From assembly GCF_030272615.1 (NCBI RefSeq), contig NC_081413.1, positions 185,994,169 to 186,058,168 of the forward strand: 64,000 nucleotides of DNA. The letters are read 5' to 3'. The notes under the pieces were generated by a model, which saw only the letters and a list, made by a program, of their open reading frames with translations, did not search any database and had not been told where the DNA came from. The first letter of the stretch is position 1; each line of letters opens with the position of its first letter. Position numbers and translations under genes: made by a program. The stretch comes from Cryptomeria japonica. Its lineage: Eukaryota; Streptophyta; Pinopsida; Cupressales; Cupressaceae. Positions 1 through 11,440 of the stretch are shown in pieces.

Positions 1-2150
1 ATTGAATGCTTTGGTATGTGGGCTGCTCTTCAAAATAGCATAACCATGATTGCATAATGAAGGATAGATGCTTGATAAATGCTTGATTGATGATAGCTCT
101 TGATTGAGAATTCTTGATAAATGTAAGTGATAATTTTACTATAGTATAAATACCCCAAAGTGAGATGAAAATGAGGGGGTGAGGTCTTATTTATATGTCT
201 CGCATACATTTAATAATTAGTTGAGATTAAGTAAAAATCAACAGTTGAGAAATGTTGAGAGAGGGTATGACCTATAATGCACATGGATTGATAAGGTAGA
301 AGCATAACGTGAGGTTTAAATGCATAGAATAAATAAATAAAATATTAATTTTATTTATTCAAGGTGGAAAATTAAATAAATTATTTGAATTTATTTAATT
401 TTAGAAAAGTGTGTTAGCTAATTAAATATTTTTTTTAATTATTTAATTATAGAGGGTGGGATCTATAATCCACATGGATTGGTGAGGTGGAAGTATAAAA
501 GGAATAAAAATTAAAATAATAAATTATTTGACTCTCATCGGCAAAATGGGATTAACTAATTTAATTAAAAGGTTATATAGAGTGAATTGGATCCATCTAA
601 TGTCAAAATTCGGATTTGAGCTAAGAAGGGTAAGTTTGAGGTTTTAAAATATTGTTTTTATTAATGTTTATGTGAAATTAAACCCTTATAGTGATAAACT
701 ATGAGTGAGGCTCTTATTTTAATGACTAAATTGCATTTTAGAAGTATACAGAGCCTTGAAATGTACCTTAGAAAATTGAATTTATTTTGGGATATTATAT
801 GTAGAATAATCAATGAGAAGGTGATGATAGGATGAAAATACATTAGTCATTTTTTGATGTCTACATTTTTCCCTTCTTTGTGATTTTATTTTTTATGATA
901 TTATTTCAAAGAAAAAGATACTAATGATTAATGCCCCAGTGGTAGGATAGAAGAAGGATGAAAGGATAGATGGATGGTCCCTCAAGAGATTGACCAAAAA
1001 AATACATTTTACGTCAAACTCTTGAAAGGGATGTGAAAGAAAACCGTGTGCAAAAGATTTGTGCGGATGCAACTACATGAAACTGTATGCAATTTAGACC
1101 ATTGATCTAATGCAAGGTAAATCCTATAAATGGATAATGAAATGGATTGGGGGGAGTGCAATATGGAAAGGATGTGATAAGATATATGAAATAAATGGAC
1201 ATAAAATCATGCTTTGTTTATGCTAAACAAATTCGAAGAGCAATCCTATTTTAATAGAGCAAGGATGTTATGCACTGGAAGGTATAAGGAACCAAGATGA
1301 TGTTGCATCACTTGTATGGAGTAGGAGTATGCAAATAGAAGGGTTATCTTTCTCATACTAGAAACCACATAACCTTGTTAGAATATTTGAGGAAGAGAGA
1401 CTTACAACATGGTAGCCTTAATACACAAAGGGTAATGAATGACCCAGTATGCAAAGGATAAGACTTCATGTTATAGGTTATTCCAACACACACAAGGAAA
1501 GTAAAGACCTAAGTAGTATTGCAAGAATGACCCACAAACATGCCAAGCACAAATTCAAATAGCATGCCTCACTCTATGCCCCTCTAAGAACACTAAGGTA
1601 TGTAAGATCTAGGTGGTCTCAAGAAAGTATGAGAAATGGGATAAAAAGATATAGATCAAACATCAAATATCAAAATTCAAGGAGAAAGATAAACTAATAT
1701 GTGCAACAGATCAAAAGATAAATCTACAAGAAAAAAGACCAAGTGATAAGCAATCCATACAACCAGCACATCTCTTACTAAAAGGATTAGCTTGATGTAG
1801 ATAAATAGCACTTGTATAGGAAAGATGAATCCATCAAGGTGTAGATAGATAGATAAGGCCTAATATATGAAGGATACATCATGTCAAGGAAATGATAGCT
1901 CAATAAATAATGATAGATATGTGATAGATTGCACAAGAAAGATATGCAAGACCAACATTAGTCTTTCACTTAAGATTTTCATGAAAGCTCAAATGTTCTT
2001 ATCTTGTGATAGGTATAGTTTTGATATTTGTTTTGCTTTTTGTTTTTTTCATGTCAAATGGTGTGATGTAACTCTCTTCTAAAGATGGTGACAAACAAGG
2101 ATCCAACCCCAAACAAGGTCAAGACAAAGGTTCTCCTAGGGATTTTTTAA
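1..2150. other. AT-rich region without a recognisable gene
   Basis: I see no reading frame with recognisable protein character on either strand. The stretch is AT-rich and shows a short imperfect direct repeat (261-306 against 452-497). A TATA-like string (TATAAATA) lies near 145, but with no coding context it may be chance. It could be old LTR or transposon debris. Confidence 0.5.
261..497. repeat. Imperfect direct repeat, two copies
   Basis: The segments 261-306 and 452-497 share the order GAGGGT, CTATAAT, CACATGGATTG, GAGGT/AAGGT, AAG(C/T)ATAA. They are about 190 bp apart and separated by AT-rich filler. Both copies are diverged. Origin unknown. Confidence 0.5.
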
Positions 2151-5100
2151 ATATTTGATTTTTTTTGGATTTTTTAGAACATTTAAATTTTTTTATTTGT
2201 TTGGTGTATTTGATTTTTTTGGTTTTTTGGAATATTGGAATTTTTTAGATTTTTTTAAATATGTAAATTCATGGAATACATTTAGATCACTAATTGAGGT
2301 AAAAGCCACAAATCAATATTCATTCCCAAACAAAAGGTATTCACTCTAGCCCCTATTGTCTAGTAAGACATGGAACATTATGAATTGATGGATGAATTAG
2401 TGTAATGGAAATGAATAGATGAAGGATGAAGGTGGTTTATTATGGAATTGGACATAAATTTATTTACAAGAACTAGCTTGCAATGGTATAACATTTTTTA
2501 TCCAATCTTAAGGATTACACATATGGCTATGTAAGTAATCAAATTGTGTATTAAATGGTATATGGTCCAAATAAATTTATGTCAAGAGTTTTCCCAAAAA
2601 CAAGTTTTAAAAGTATATACCTTTAAGCTTTGATCAAGATCAAGGGATGGATTTGGATAGGATGGAGATAGGATATGAGTAGGATAAGAATATCAAAGGT
2701 GGTAAATGGATGATGAAAATAAGAAATGGACAAGACATGGGATATGGGTTGAAGTGTGTGCATAAGGTAAAGTGGGTAGGATACATGATGCTTATAGAGA
2801 TCCTTAGCCTTTTCAAGATCAAATTTGGAAAGGGGAAGGTGGATATAGGTAGGATAATAGATAGGGGATGAGGGACAATGAAGGATGTAGTAGGTAGGAT
2901 AGCATGGATGAAACTTGCCCTCGAGTGTAGAGTACAAGAGGATTGTGGATTACACATGAAGCATGTTTGTTAGTTTTTCATCATAGTACTTGCCCAAGGC
3001 ACCATCAAAGTGGTTATCACCATACAAAAATTTATTTCTCTTCACTTTTTCTTTCTATTTTTCATTTTTTCTTCTTTTTTTCATATTTTGGATATCAAAC
3101 ATGATGCTTGTTTGCTAGGTTTTCATCATGATGACTTTTATGGGAGATAATGGATGCATGAAAAGAGACAAAGAAAGGACTCAAGCATATAGCTCAATGG
3201 ATGGTATCCCTAGAAGAAGTGTTATTGTGGACCATAACTATAGAATATATTCTCATGGACATTGGAAGGATGATGGTAAGGGGATGAAATGGATAGGGAG
3301 ATAAGGATTTCATACAAAGGATTGGATGAGAGGGATGGAAAATAGTTGTTGGATAATGGATGGGGCATTGAAATATTTGTGTATGAGTGGATGTAAATGG
3401 TGGAAAGATCAAAATTGACACACACCTTGAGGGGTGGTGGAGTGATTGAGGAAAAGTGGATTTTGGATTTTAAGATTTTGATGGAGGAGAGATAGTGGAT
3501 TTTTGGACATAAGGACCCAAAATGGATGAAGGAGTTGATTGACGATTTAAGATAATAGATTTTGAATTTTGAGATTTAGATGGAGTAAAAGAAACTTTTA
3601 GAATATCATGTTTAGATGTTGATTTTGATTTTTCTTTAGGGTGTAATTTATTCAATGGACAACTTGGGAATCCACATATTTTTTATTTATTTTTTTGTTC
3701 GATGGACATTTTTTGCCCTTTTTTATATTTTCTTTTTTCTTTTTTCTTTTGGATCAAATTAGGTTTTATTTTTGCATGTCTCTTAGATGGGACATGTTGA
3801 TATTTGGATGTAAGTGCAATTTTGGGCTTATGGATTTTATGCTTGTCATCCAAATTTTTCCAAGGGAAAAGGGATTCATGGATGGATAGGAATGATATGA
3901 AGGTTTTTTGAATGGGTTAATGTAGATAGATGGTTAGAAGGTTCTCAAGGATATGTGTCTTTGCTGATCTTGATTTTTGGTAGGGTAATTATATTATGGT
4001 CTAGAGGTGATATGGATAATGTATGGAGGGATATAAGGACCTAAGATGGATAGTAGGGATGAAGGCTTTGATTTTGGGACATAAGGATCCAAAACATATT
4101 TGGAGGATGGAGAATTTGTATGTTTGGAATTAGATTGTAGTATTTGGTAGGGATACCAATGTCTTGAGAGTGAGATATATAACCAAGGCCATGTTAATTG
4201 GAATTTTGATATGAAGGGGTTCTAATATACCTTATTCATGTAGTCATAACTGTTTGCCTTGATAATGCATGTTTTGACAAATCTTTTTACCAATGGGATA
4301 CTTGTTTCTTTTGAAATATTCTATGAGTTCATTTTGAGATGGACGTAGTAAGGGAGGAATGATAAGATCATGAAGTAAATTAGATAGGATGAAGGTAGAG
4401 GAACCCATTTGATAAGTAAGGGGTTCATGAATAGCTTGGATGGGGGTGATGGGATCTTGAGGAGGATTAAGATCATGAGGGGGCTTAGGAGGGATGTTGG
4501 GATCTTGAGGTGGATATGGAGGATGATAATGTGAAGATGGATGGATACTTTAATCTTGACTTGGAATGGGATCGTTGGATGAAGTGGAAAGGGTGTTTTT
4601 TGTTTATTTTGAATGGAAATATTAGATGGGATGGAAGGAACATCATGATATTTCTTATGAAGTGGATTATTAATGGGACTTTGAGGGATAGTTTTCTCTT
4701 GATGTGGAAAGGGATCACCTTGGATGGAATGAAAAGTGATGATGGGATCATCATTTGATTCTAGAGAGATAGGATCTTGGTCAAAAATTAGATGGGATTG
4801 GAGATTTTTGGTATATTTATCTTGATTTATTTTAGGACTTGTTTCTTCATGATTTGGATTATCCTCTTGGCATAGATATAATTCTAATGATGGGATATTA
4901 ATCTGGATATCTATGTGGGATTCTAAGATGGATTTGATATTTTGGTATGATAGGAAAGGATTTTGAATAAGACTATCTAAAATGGGTTTGAAAAGTAATG
5001 AAGTGCATGATGGTATTGGATCTAGGATTTATAAATCATATAAGGGATTTATATTAAGTAATGGATTAATTTGGATTTCATGGCTATCTATTTTGGATAT

Positions 5101-6060
5101 CCCTTGGGGACAAACTCGAAAGGTTTCATTTCCAGGTGAGTAATTTGATGAAGATGGTGTGGATTGTTGTTGCAAAGTTATAGGGGATGAAGGAATGGCA
5201 AAAGAAATGGAGGCTACTTGTGGGTCAACTTATTCTAGATAGCCTATTATTGGATCATATGAGGTGGACATGTTATGGCTATGGGTATTATTGGTTTGAT
5301 TTTTTTAAGGCATCGTTAGAAATGGGTGGATGATTTTGATCATGCTTGGAAAAAGTGCCTTGACATATGTCTATTTTCTCATTAGGTGAATTATTGGAAT
5401 GATATTCAATAGTAATGTCACATATATTGATAAGTTCATGAATGATGTGTTTAAATCTTGTGTAATCAGGATTTTTATGTCCTTTCATTTTATGGTATTC
5501 ATAAAAGTATGTGTCTCTCCACCATGCTAGTTTGAATATTTGAGGTTCATAGTGATGTTTGATTGGACCAATTTTCTTGAGCAAGATTTAATTGGTTTTC
5601 CAAGATTAGTGTACTTTTTTGTTGGTCTCTAGATAATTTTTTCTATGGGTTTTTTGTTTGGAAGAATGTGTCAATATTTTTGAGAATTTATCATGTGGAT
5701 GGATGTGGTGATATGGATCTAGGCAATGTTATTTGTTGGTAGAAGGGATTGATGAATTTTAATTTTTGTGGTGGTGATTGGGGAGATATACATTAATATG
5801 TGGAGGTTATATTATTTTGATGTATGTGTAAGTTGGATTGGTATGAATGGGAGGTATATTGTGATGGTATGGACTCATGAGATAATGAAACTTGTGTGAT
5901 AGGTTTTGGGTATAACTGGGAAATATTTGGTTTTGGTTATGTAACATAGCTTGTGAAGTTTGGTTTTGAGGTAGTACATGTGATTGGTTTTGTTTGAATC
6001 CTAGTTATAGTTGATGTGTTATAAGATTGATGTTTTGGTTAGATGATGTCTTTTGAAAAG
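2150..6060 (-). pseudogene. Decayed Ty3/gypsy-like element, low-complexity coding remnant
   Basis: The plus strand is dominated by GGAT, GATGG and TTTTT strings. Read on the minus strand these give proline/serine/histidine/isoleucine-rich frames broken by many stops. Such composition matches the Pro/Ser-rich spacers around gag and protease in plant gypsy elements, and the only recognisable domain is the gag knuckle remnant at 5288-5584. No protease, reverse transcriptase or integrase motif was found. No LTR pair was located, so the limits are approximate. The element type is inferred mainly from the knuckle piece. Confidence 0.4.
5288..5584 (-). pseudogene. gag: Ty3/gypsy Gag zinc-knuckle remnant
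   Basis: A 98-codon minus-strand frame contains a WWRDTYFYEYHKMKGHK block followed by a TRFKHIIHELI-like helix. It aligns by eye with the intact knuckle block of the gag at 28551-28748 (WWNDSDFCDYHRTKGHK, then a YKLKNLVQDMID helix). In that family the knuckle is C-x2-H-x4-H-x4-C. Here both histidines remain but both cysteines are tyrosine, as expected for TGT-to-TAT change. The protein would be the nucleic-acid-binding C-terminus of Gag, but this copy should not bind zinc. No intact flanking frame remains. Homology to plant gypsy gag is fairly secure; function is lost. Confidence 0.7.
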
Positions 6061-6619
6061 AGATATAAACAACAAACATGCAAGGACACCAAGCACATCA
6101 ACAACCTCTAGATTCACAAAGATAAAAAGAATTGCTTGTTTTACTTGTTTTACTTGTTTTAAATTCTAATATTTTATTTTATGCAATAAGAAATTAAAGA
6201 TAAATACACTTTTTGTATGGCTCAATCTGTATTTTTGTCCCCTTTTGGTTTCAATTGGGGAAGGTAATCTAAACACTCAAGCACATAAGACACATCGACA
6301 AACCTACTTAAGTTGGATTATCAATCCTTGGATGAATAAGAAATAATGGCCAAAAATTCAACTATAGGATTTACAAGCTCAACTAGGGGTACCCTCTATA
6401 TACCACAAAGATACATTGAGGCCTAAACCCATAGACAAAAGATAAAATAACTCCATACTATTATTAAACTATTAAAAAATTATCAGGATTGTTCACATCT
6501 ATCATCATATGCTAGCTACTAAATTTTGGATTTAAATGACTCTTTTAATAGATATAAATTATCTAGCACCATGACTAACATTTTTGCATAGACTGCTATA
6601 TTCTTGAATATACATATTT

Positions 6620-8240
6620 CTATCTTAGGATTTTTTCACAAATGTGCTCATTTTCTCCAATAGGGGGAGAATACCAGTCAAAGTTAAGAGCGCCTCTACA
6701 TCACTTAACCTATGTAAATGATTAAAAGCTTTGTCTATTGAGTCTTGTTCATAAATTAGTCCATGCAGAGATTTGTACTCTAAGAAAACTCATTGTCTTG
6801 GTCCATGCAAGTATATCCATGTGGTATCAATATCCTTAAGAAGCTTGTTTTCATCGATTATTTCCTCAACAAATCCTTGAAATTTTGCAAATTGTTTGGA
6901 TTTTCAGCAGAAGTATGAGTAGAGCTCATGAACTAGATTTTTAACTTTAGCTACTGAATCATATGTGCTCAAATTTTAAACACTAAAGTCTATAGGCCAT
7001 GCAGTGAATGTTAGTCATGTATGGAAAAATAGTAGTTTTTATCTTTACACAAAGATTGTTCGTACGACCTTGAAACATTGCAGCTCCATTAACTCCTACA
7101 CACGCCAACTTTTTGGCAATTTTTAAGTCAACCATATCGCCAATTTGATTTAAAGATTTATTAACTATTTCAAATAAATTCTATGATGTGGGATTCTCCT
7201 TCATTTTAACAACACAGAGTAGATGAGGTTGGTGGATATGATTTTGTATAGAATACACATGCATACATATATAGGAAGTATTATATGCCACTATAACTTC
7301 ATCTTAAGTTAATGCAATAAAGTTCGACTCTTATTTTTTCTTGTAGATCTAGTTTTTCCACCTCAGCAAGACAACTTTCCCATTCTCATTCATTGTTTAT
7401 TGACCAATACATTTGAGGATATCTAGGAATGTTCAAAAAACTAAGTAAACTACTATAGTCAAGATAGTCTGACATAAGATGACCTTTGCTTAAAATATAA
7501 AAAATAACACTCAACTGAACAATTTTGGCCTTGTATGTTTCTATCATGGTATGCACTTACATTGAGCTTCAATTGAACCTTTGCATTTAGAAATCATCTC
7601 CTGTCTTTGTATATACTCTTTATATTCATCTTCATAAGTTTAACATGTTTACATTCTTCCTTTGTTTTTCATTTAATCATTGATTGTTCCTTTCTATCTA
7701 TGATTTTTTTTCATACACTTTACTGATATGATTTTCTATGGCATCCAGTTTTAGTTGCAACTTCTTGTCCCTTTTAAGTTTCTAAAGTAGAAGTCTACTT
7801 ACAATTGCATTCTATTGCAGCTTCATCTTTGTTTACATTTGGCACTTGTACAATGAATGGGTACCTTGACACCCAACCCAACTAAAAATTCCTTCTCGTA
7901 TCCCACTTGTGCCCCAATTTTGATTTTTCTTTTCTTTTCCCCTTTCGTGTACTACTAGCAACATCTACGGTATTTTCATGAACCTCAATTGATTTATTTT
8001 GACTACCTTAGGTATCCAATTCCATTGGAACATTATATGTGGCATTGGCATCTGAATCAAGTAATTCATTATGATCTTTCTCGAAGGTTTTTCCTTCTTC
8101 ATTAATATTTGGTGTAACTACTAATGGTGTACCTCTGTCTAATGGACCGTGAATATTGCCAAAGTATGACATTATATTTCTATTTTTTGTTTTGATAGCC
8201 TCCCTTCAACACTTTCAAGAGTCTTATTGTTTGACATCTC
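6620..8240 (-). pseudogene. hAT-superfamily transposase pseudogene (ZNF862/KIAA1586-like)
   Basis: Reading the minus strand across several frames gives ordered pieces of a hAT-type transposase of the zinc-finger-862-like group. An N-terminal block around 7930-7820 carries a KWDTRR.FLVGW-like string and then a basic stretch. A core block around 7140-6990 reads KLACVGVNGAAMFQGRTNN and then an IHC.AYR string, matching the family pattern of a DG...FQG segment followed by HC.AHR. A later block around 6830-6650 contains YKSLHGLIYEQDSIDKA and LLTLTGILPLLEKM. Stops and frameshifts occur throughout, and the conserved aspartate of the DG motif is asparagine. Terminal inverted repeats and an 8-bp target duplication were not identified. 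The blocks support the family; element boundaries are inferred. Confidence 0.62.
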
Positions 8241-10490
8241 TCAAGAAATAGAAACTGTAAAAAATGTTTGCTTGTTTAAGAAGGAATCATAGTGATAGAA
8301 TCTAAGAATATGGATCCCCGGACCGTGATTCCTTGGGCATCAAATGTCTCCCTACTAAATAATTTGTAACATTGAACTAAAAATGGCAAAGACTGAGAGA
8401 TAAATAATATTGTAATGCTATTAAATAAATAGTCACTTACTAATAGGTTTTCTCAGAGTCCATTACACAACAATGTTTGTAGATGTAACTCATCTCTGAT
8501 TTGAATTGAGAGCTTAGAATTGAACAAAAATGAAACACAAAAGTACTGAATTTTGATTGTATTTATATCAATCCATATTTTACAAATTGTGTGGCATTTT
8601 AAAATGTGATAAAAAAAAAATTGGTGGATTTAGGTAGGAATTTTACATGGTAGAGTAAATTTGGGTAAATCTTTGATTACCAAGGCGATTATGGACCTAC
8701 GATTACTATTCACTTATAATTTCATTAATGAATTGGGTCCTCCTACATGATTGTGATATCAAACCATTTAGCAAGTATTAGCAAATACATGGGTGGATTA
8801 GTGCATGTTGATCTAATATTTTAGGTGAAAAGATTAATTACATACATTGGAACCATTTTGAAGCTATTGGCAAAAAATATTAAATATGCATTACTCGTCC
8901 CAAAAAACGAGGCAAATTAACTTGCATAGGACCCAAAATTCATAAAAATTGAGCGAATGGACAAACTCGCAATGTGTTATGAATCGCCAATTTTGAAATC
9001 CCTAATCCAAACTATTCGCCAATTGGCAAAAAATTGCCACTAAAGTTTTCACTAGTAATCATGTAGTGTGTCATAGAATGTTGATGTTATGCTCTTATGA
9101 TAGTATAATGGGTAACACATCTACGCGTGCAAGTTCCTAGGTATGTGCTAGATATATGCTAAATGACGATAGTGAAATCAAGCTTATCCTTATACACAAC
9201 GCCCTAGCATACAATTTCTAATGTTTTCATGCTTTTGTCAAACTCATAACAATTAAAGGAGGGAAATGTATTAGGTCAAACTTTAACTTAAAATTTTAAT
9301 TATCTATAATCACTTCCACAACTACAAATATGAACCAAAATGATAGATTGATAAATCTTTAAAAATGAAAATAAATTCAATCTCGAATTGAATTATTTAC
9401 AACTTTCATGCAAAAAAAACCCATTTTTTTTCACACGAAATAAACAAATCAAAATAAATTACATTAACTTATACTTAATACCCAAACTCTCCAAACTTAA
9501 ACCACAATTCATTCACTTCCATAATTAAGATTCAACCTAACATCCCCTTACAAAGCCACTGTCTTTATTCTAATACAACAAGAAGATAGCAGTCAAAGTC
9601 TCCATAATGGCCACCATTATACCCTCGTGCAAGTAGATCAAAGCTACCATTATCTGCTTGTTCTAATCCATCCCATGAATCAAGTGTAATGTACTTTAAA
9701 CTATATGCCTATGGTCCTCAGCCTCTTTTTACTTCAACGGCAAGATAGTTAAATAATTAATGGATTTGACAAATTTACAATATAATACTTATTTGGGTTT
9801 AAATGTTTGATATTTAATAAAACTCCCTGAAGGTCGTTATGATAGTTCTATCTTTTTACTATCTATAAATCCATAAATCATGGATACTCTATCTATAAAC
9901 TAAGCAAGAATATAATACTATATTGGCATGTTGTATATATGACATATTGTATATTACTACACATGCGCCTTGAATGCTGCAGTCTCTCTGTCTCCCTGCT
10001 GTTACTCACTGTGCTTTTTCCTCCATTAGAATACCTCCATAGCTGGTCAAGGTTATTACCTCCTTCCATTAGAATACATACTTCTTTTTCTTGAGATTGT
10101 TACCAATGCTTTTTCATCACCTTCTTTGTTGATTCCTGTGTATTTATTGTCTTCTTACAATTCTTTAAGCATAAAATATCCATTCTATAATCACATATTA
10201 TTTCATTATGTACTGAGAGTTGATGATATTTTATAAGGAAATGCCTCAGCTTTATATACCTTTGACCATTCAAACAATACTGTGCAACATGATCTGGTAC
10301 ACGTATCTTTCACACTTTAGTTTTATATGGCTCCCTGGAACATGCTCTACTATGGATAAGAGTGCCCATTGTACACATACAAGGATGCATGTGCACGTGT
10401 AGATATATTGTATTCAATTTATCTACTGTGCTTTTCTTTCAATATGCCCACTTGCTTGATTATGTCTAAGATAATACTATTTCTTATTAT
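8240..10490. other. No recognisable gene
   Basis: AT-rich sequence with short open frames only. A short palindromic string (CGCCAATTGGC-like) lies near 9022. Nothing here resembles a known protein or RNA gene. Confidence 0.45.
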
Positions 10491-10499
10491 CTTGCTCAG

Positions 10500-10594
10500 G
10501 GTGATTAAGATGTGTGTTTAGCTCAATCCTAAAGCTTCAGATTTTTAAATCCTCTACAATGGCTTCATCTAGAAGATTTCAGAACCATTACAAG
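10500..10594 (+). other. Possible isolated 5' exon (12 codons)
   Basis: A pyrimidine-rich tract ending in AG at 10498-10499 is followed by a 59-nt leader and an ATG at 10559. Twelve codons (MASSRRFQNHYK) then run to a donor-like AAG/GTATAG at 10594/10595. This looks like a 5' UTR plus first coding exon, but I found no downstream exon that continues it. It may be a relic of a host gene or chance. The family is not recognised. Confidence 0.22.
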
Positions 10595-10596
10595 GT

Positions 10597-11440
10597 ATAG
10601 TCAAATGGGTGTAATTTGAACTCTACTTTTTAGCTATAGAAACACAATTTCATTATAAAAATAAGTTTCAGTCAAAATTTTATTTTAAATTTAAGTATTA
10701 GGAGTGATCTTGTATATATGAATGAGAAAAAGGATCTTTTGAACAAGTATTTTTAGTATTGAATTTGTGGGTATTCTTTTGTTCTTAACAGTTTTGTCGC
10801 GTTAGTGAGATGAGTTCTCGATTTGACTGTGTTAAACTTTTTTCATCAACGTTTTGGATCGTGTTCCATGATCCATCATCCGGATGAGAACTAGAAAAGA
10901 GAAATGTGATGAGAATTAGTTCTCATCCTAATGGTGGATTATGGAGCATGATCCAAAATGTTGATAGAACAAATCTAACACAGTCAAATCCAGAAATCAT
11001 CAAACTAAGCTATCATAGACTGCAGAAACTTCGTGCATTTAATTTTCTTACAATTGTATTGGTTCTCATAATAAAATTTTAAAACGTTCAATCTAATATA
11101 CAAGATTTACAATGCCTTCAAAACCAATTTACTAATAAAAAACAGTTATCCCTAATCAAATGAGTGTAACTTTTTAACTCCACTTTTTAGCTATAGAAAC
11201 ATCGCATATTCATATGAAAATTATTTTGGTGAAAAAGTTTTTGGACGATCTTCTAAATAATCATCATTAATATTGATCTGAGGGTATTCTTTTCTGCTTA
11301 ACAGTTATTCTCACTTGATAGCTTGATTACAACTGTTTTTTCTTCCTTTCTAAACCTGTTCTATAAGTTTTGAACCGTTCTATCTGACGTACAAGACGTA
11401 GATACCTTCAAAACCAATTTACTAATCAAAAACAATTATC
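10597..11440. repeat. Direct duplication, two unequal units
   Basis: Three blocks recur in the same order in unit A (10597-11150) and unit B (11155-11440): a CAAATG(G/A)GTGTAA...TTTTTAGCTATAGAAACA block (10603 and 11158), a GGGTATTCTTTT...TTAACAGTT block (about 10770 and 11282), and a CCTTCAAAACCAATTTACTAAT block (about 11113 and 11408). Unit A is about 270 bp longer, mostly because it contains the hairpin at 10801-11013. Confidence 0.75.
10801..11013. repeat. Long inverted repeat (MITE-like hairpin)
   Basis: Arms at 10820-10892 and 10918-10990, 73 nt each, are near-complementary with about a dozen mismatches and a 25-nt loop. The pairing extends outward more weakly to about 10801 and 11013. 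The outer ends read GATTTGACTGTGTTA and its complement. The hairpin lies only in the longer copy of the flanking duplication, so it probably inserted as a unit. A fold-back MITE is most likely; a young miRNA-type or siRNA-producing hairpin is an alternative. Confidence 0.75.

Noticed and set aside
2623-3425. Overlapping Ser/Pro/His/Ile-rich minus-strand frames
   Set aside because: Several frames are open at once over low-complexity GGAT-rich DNA and none has a recognisable motif.
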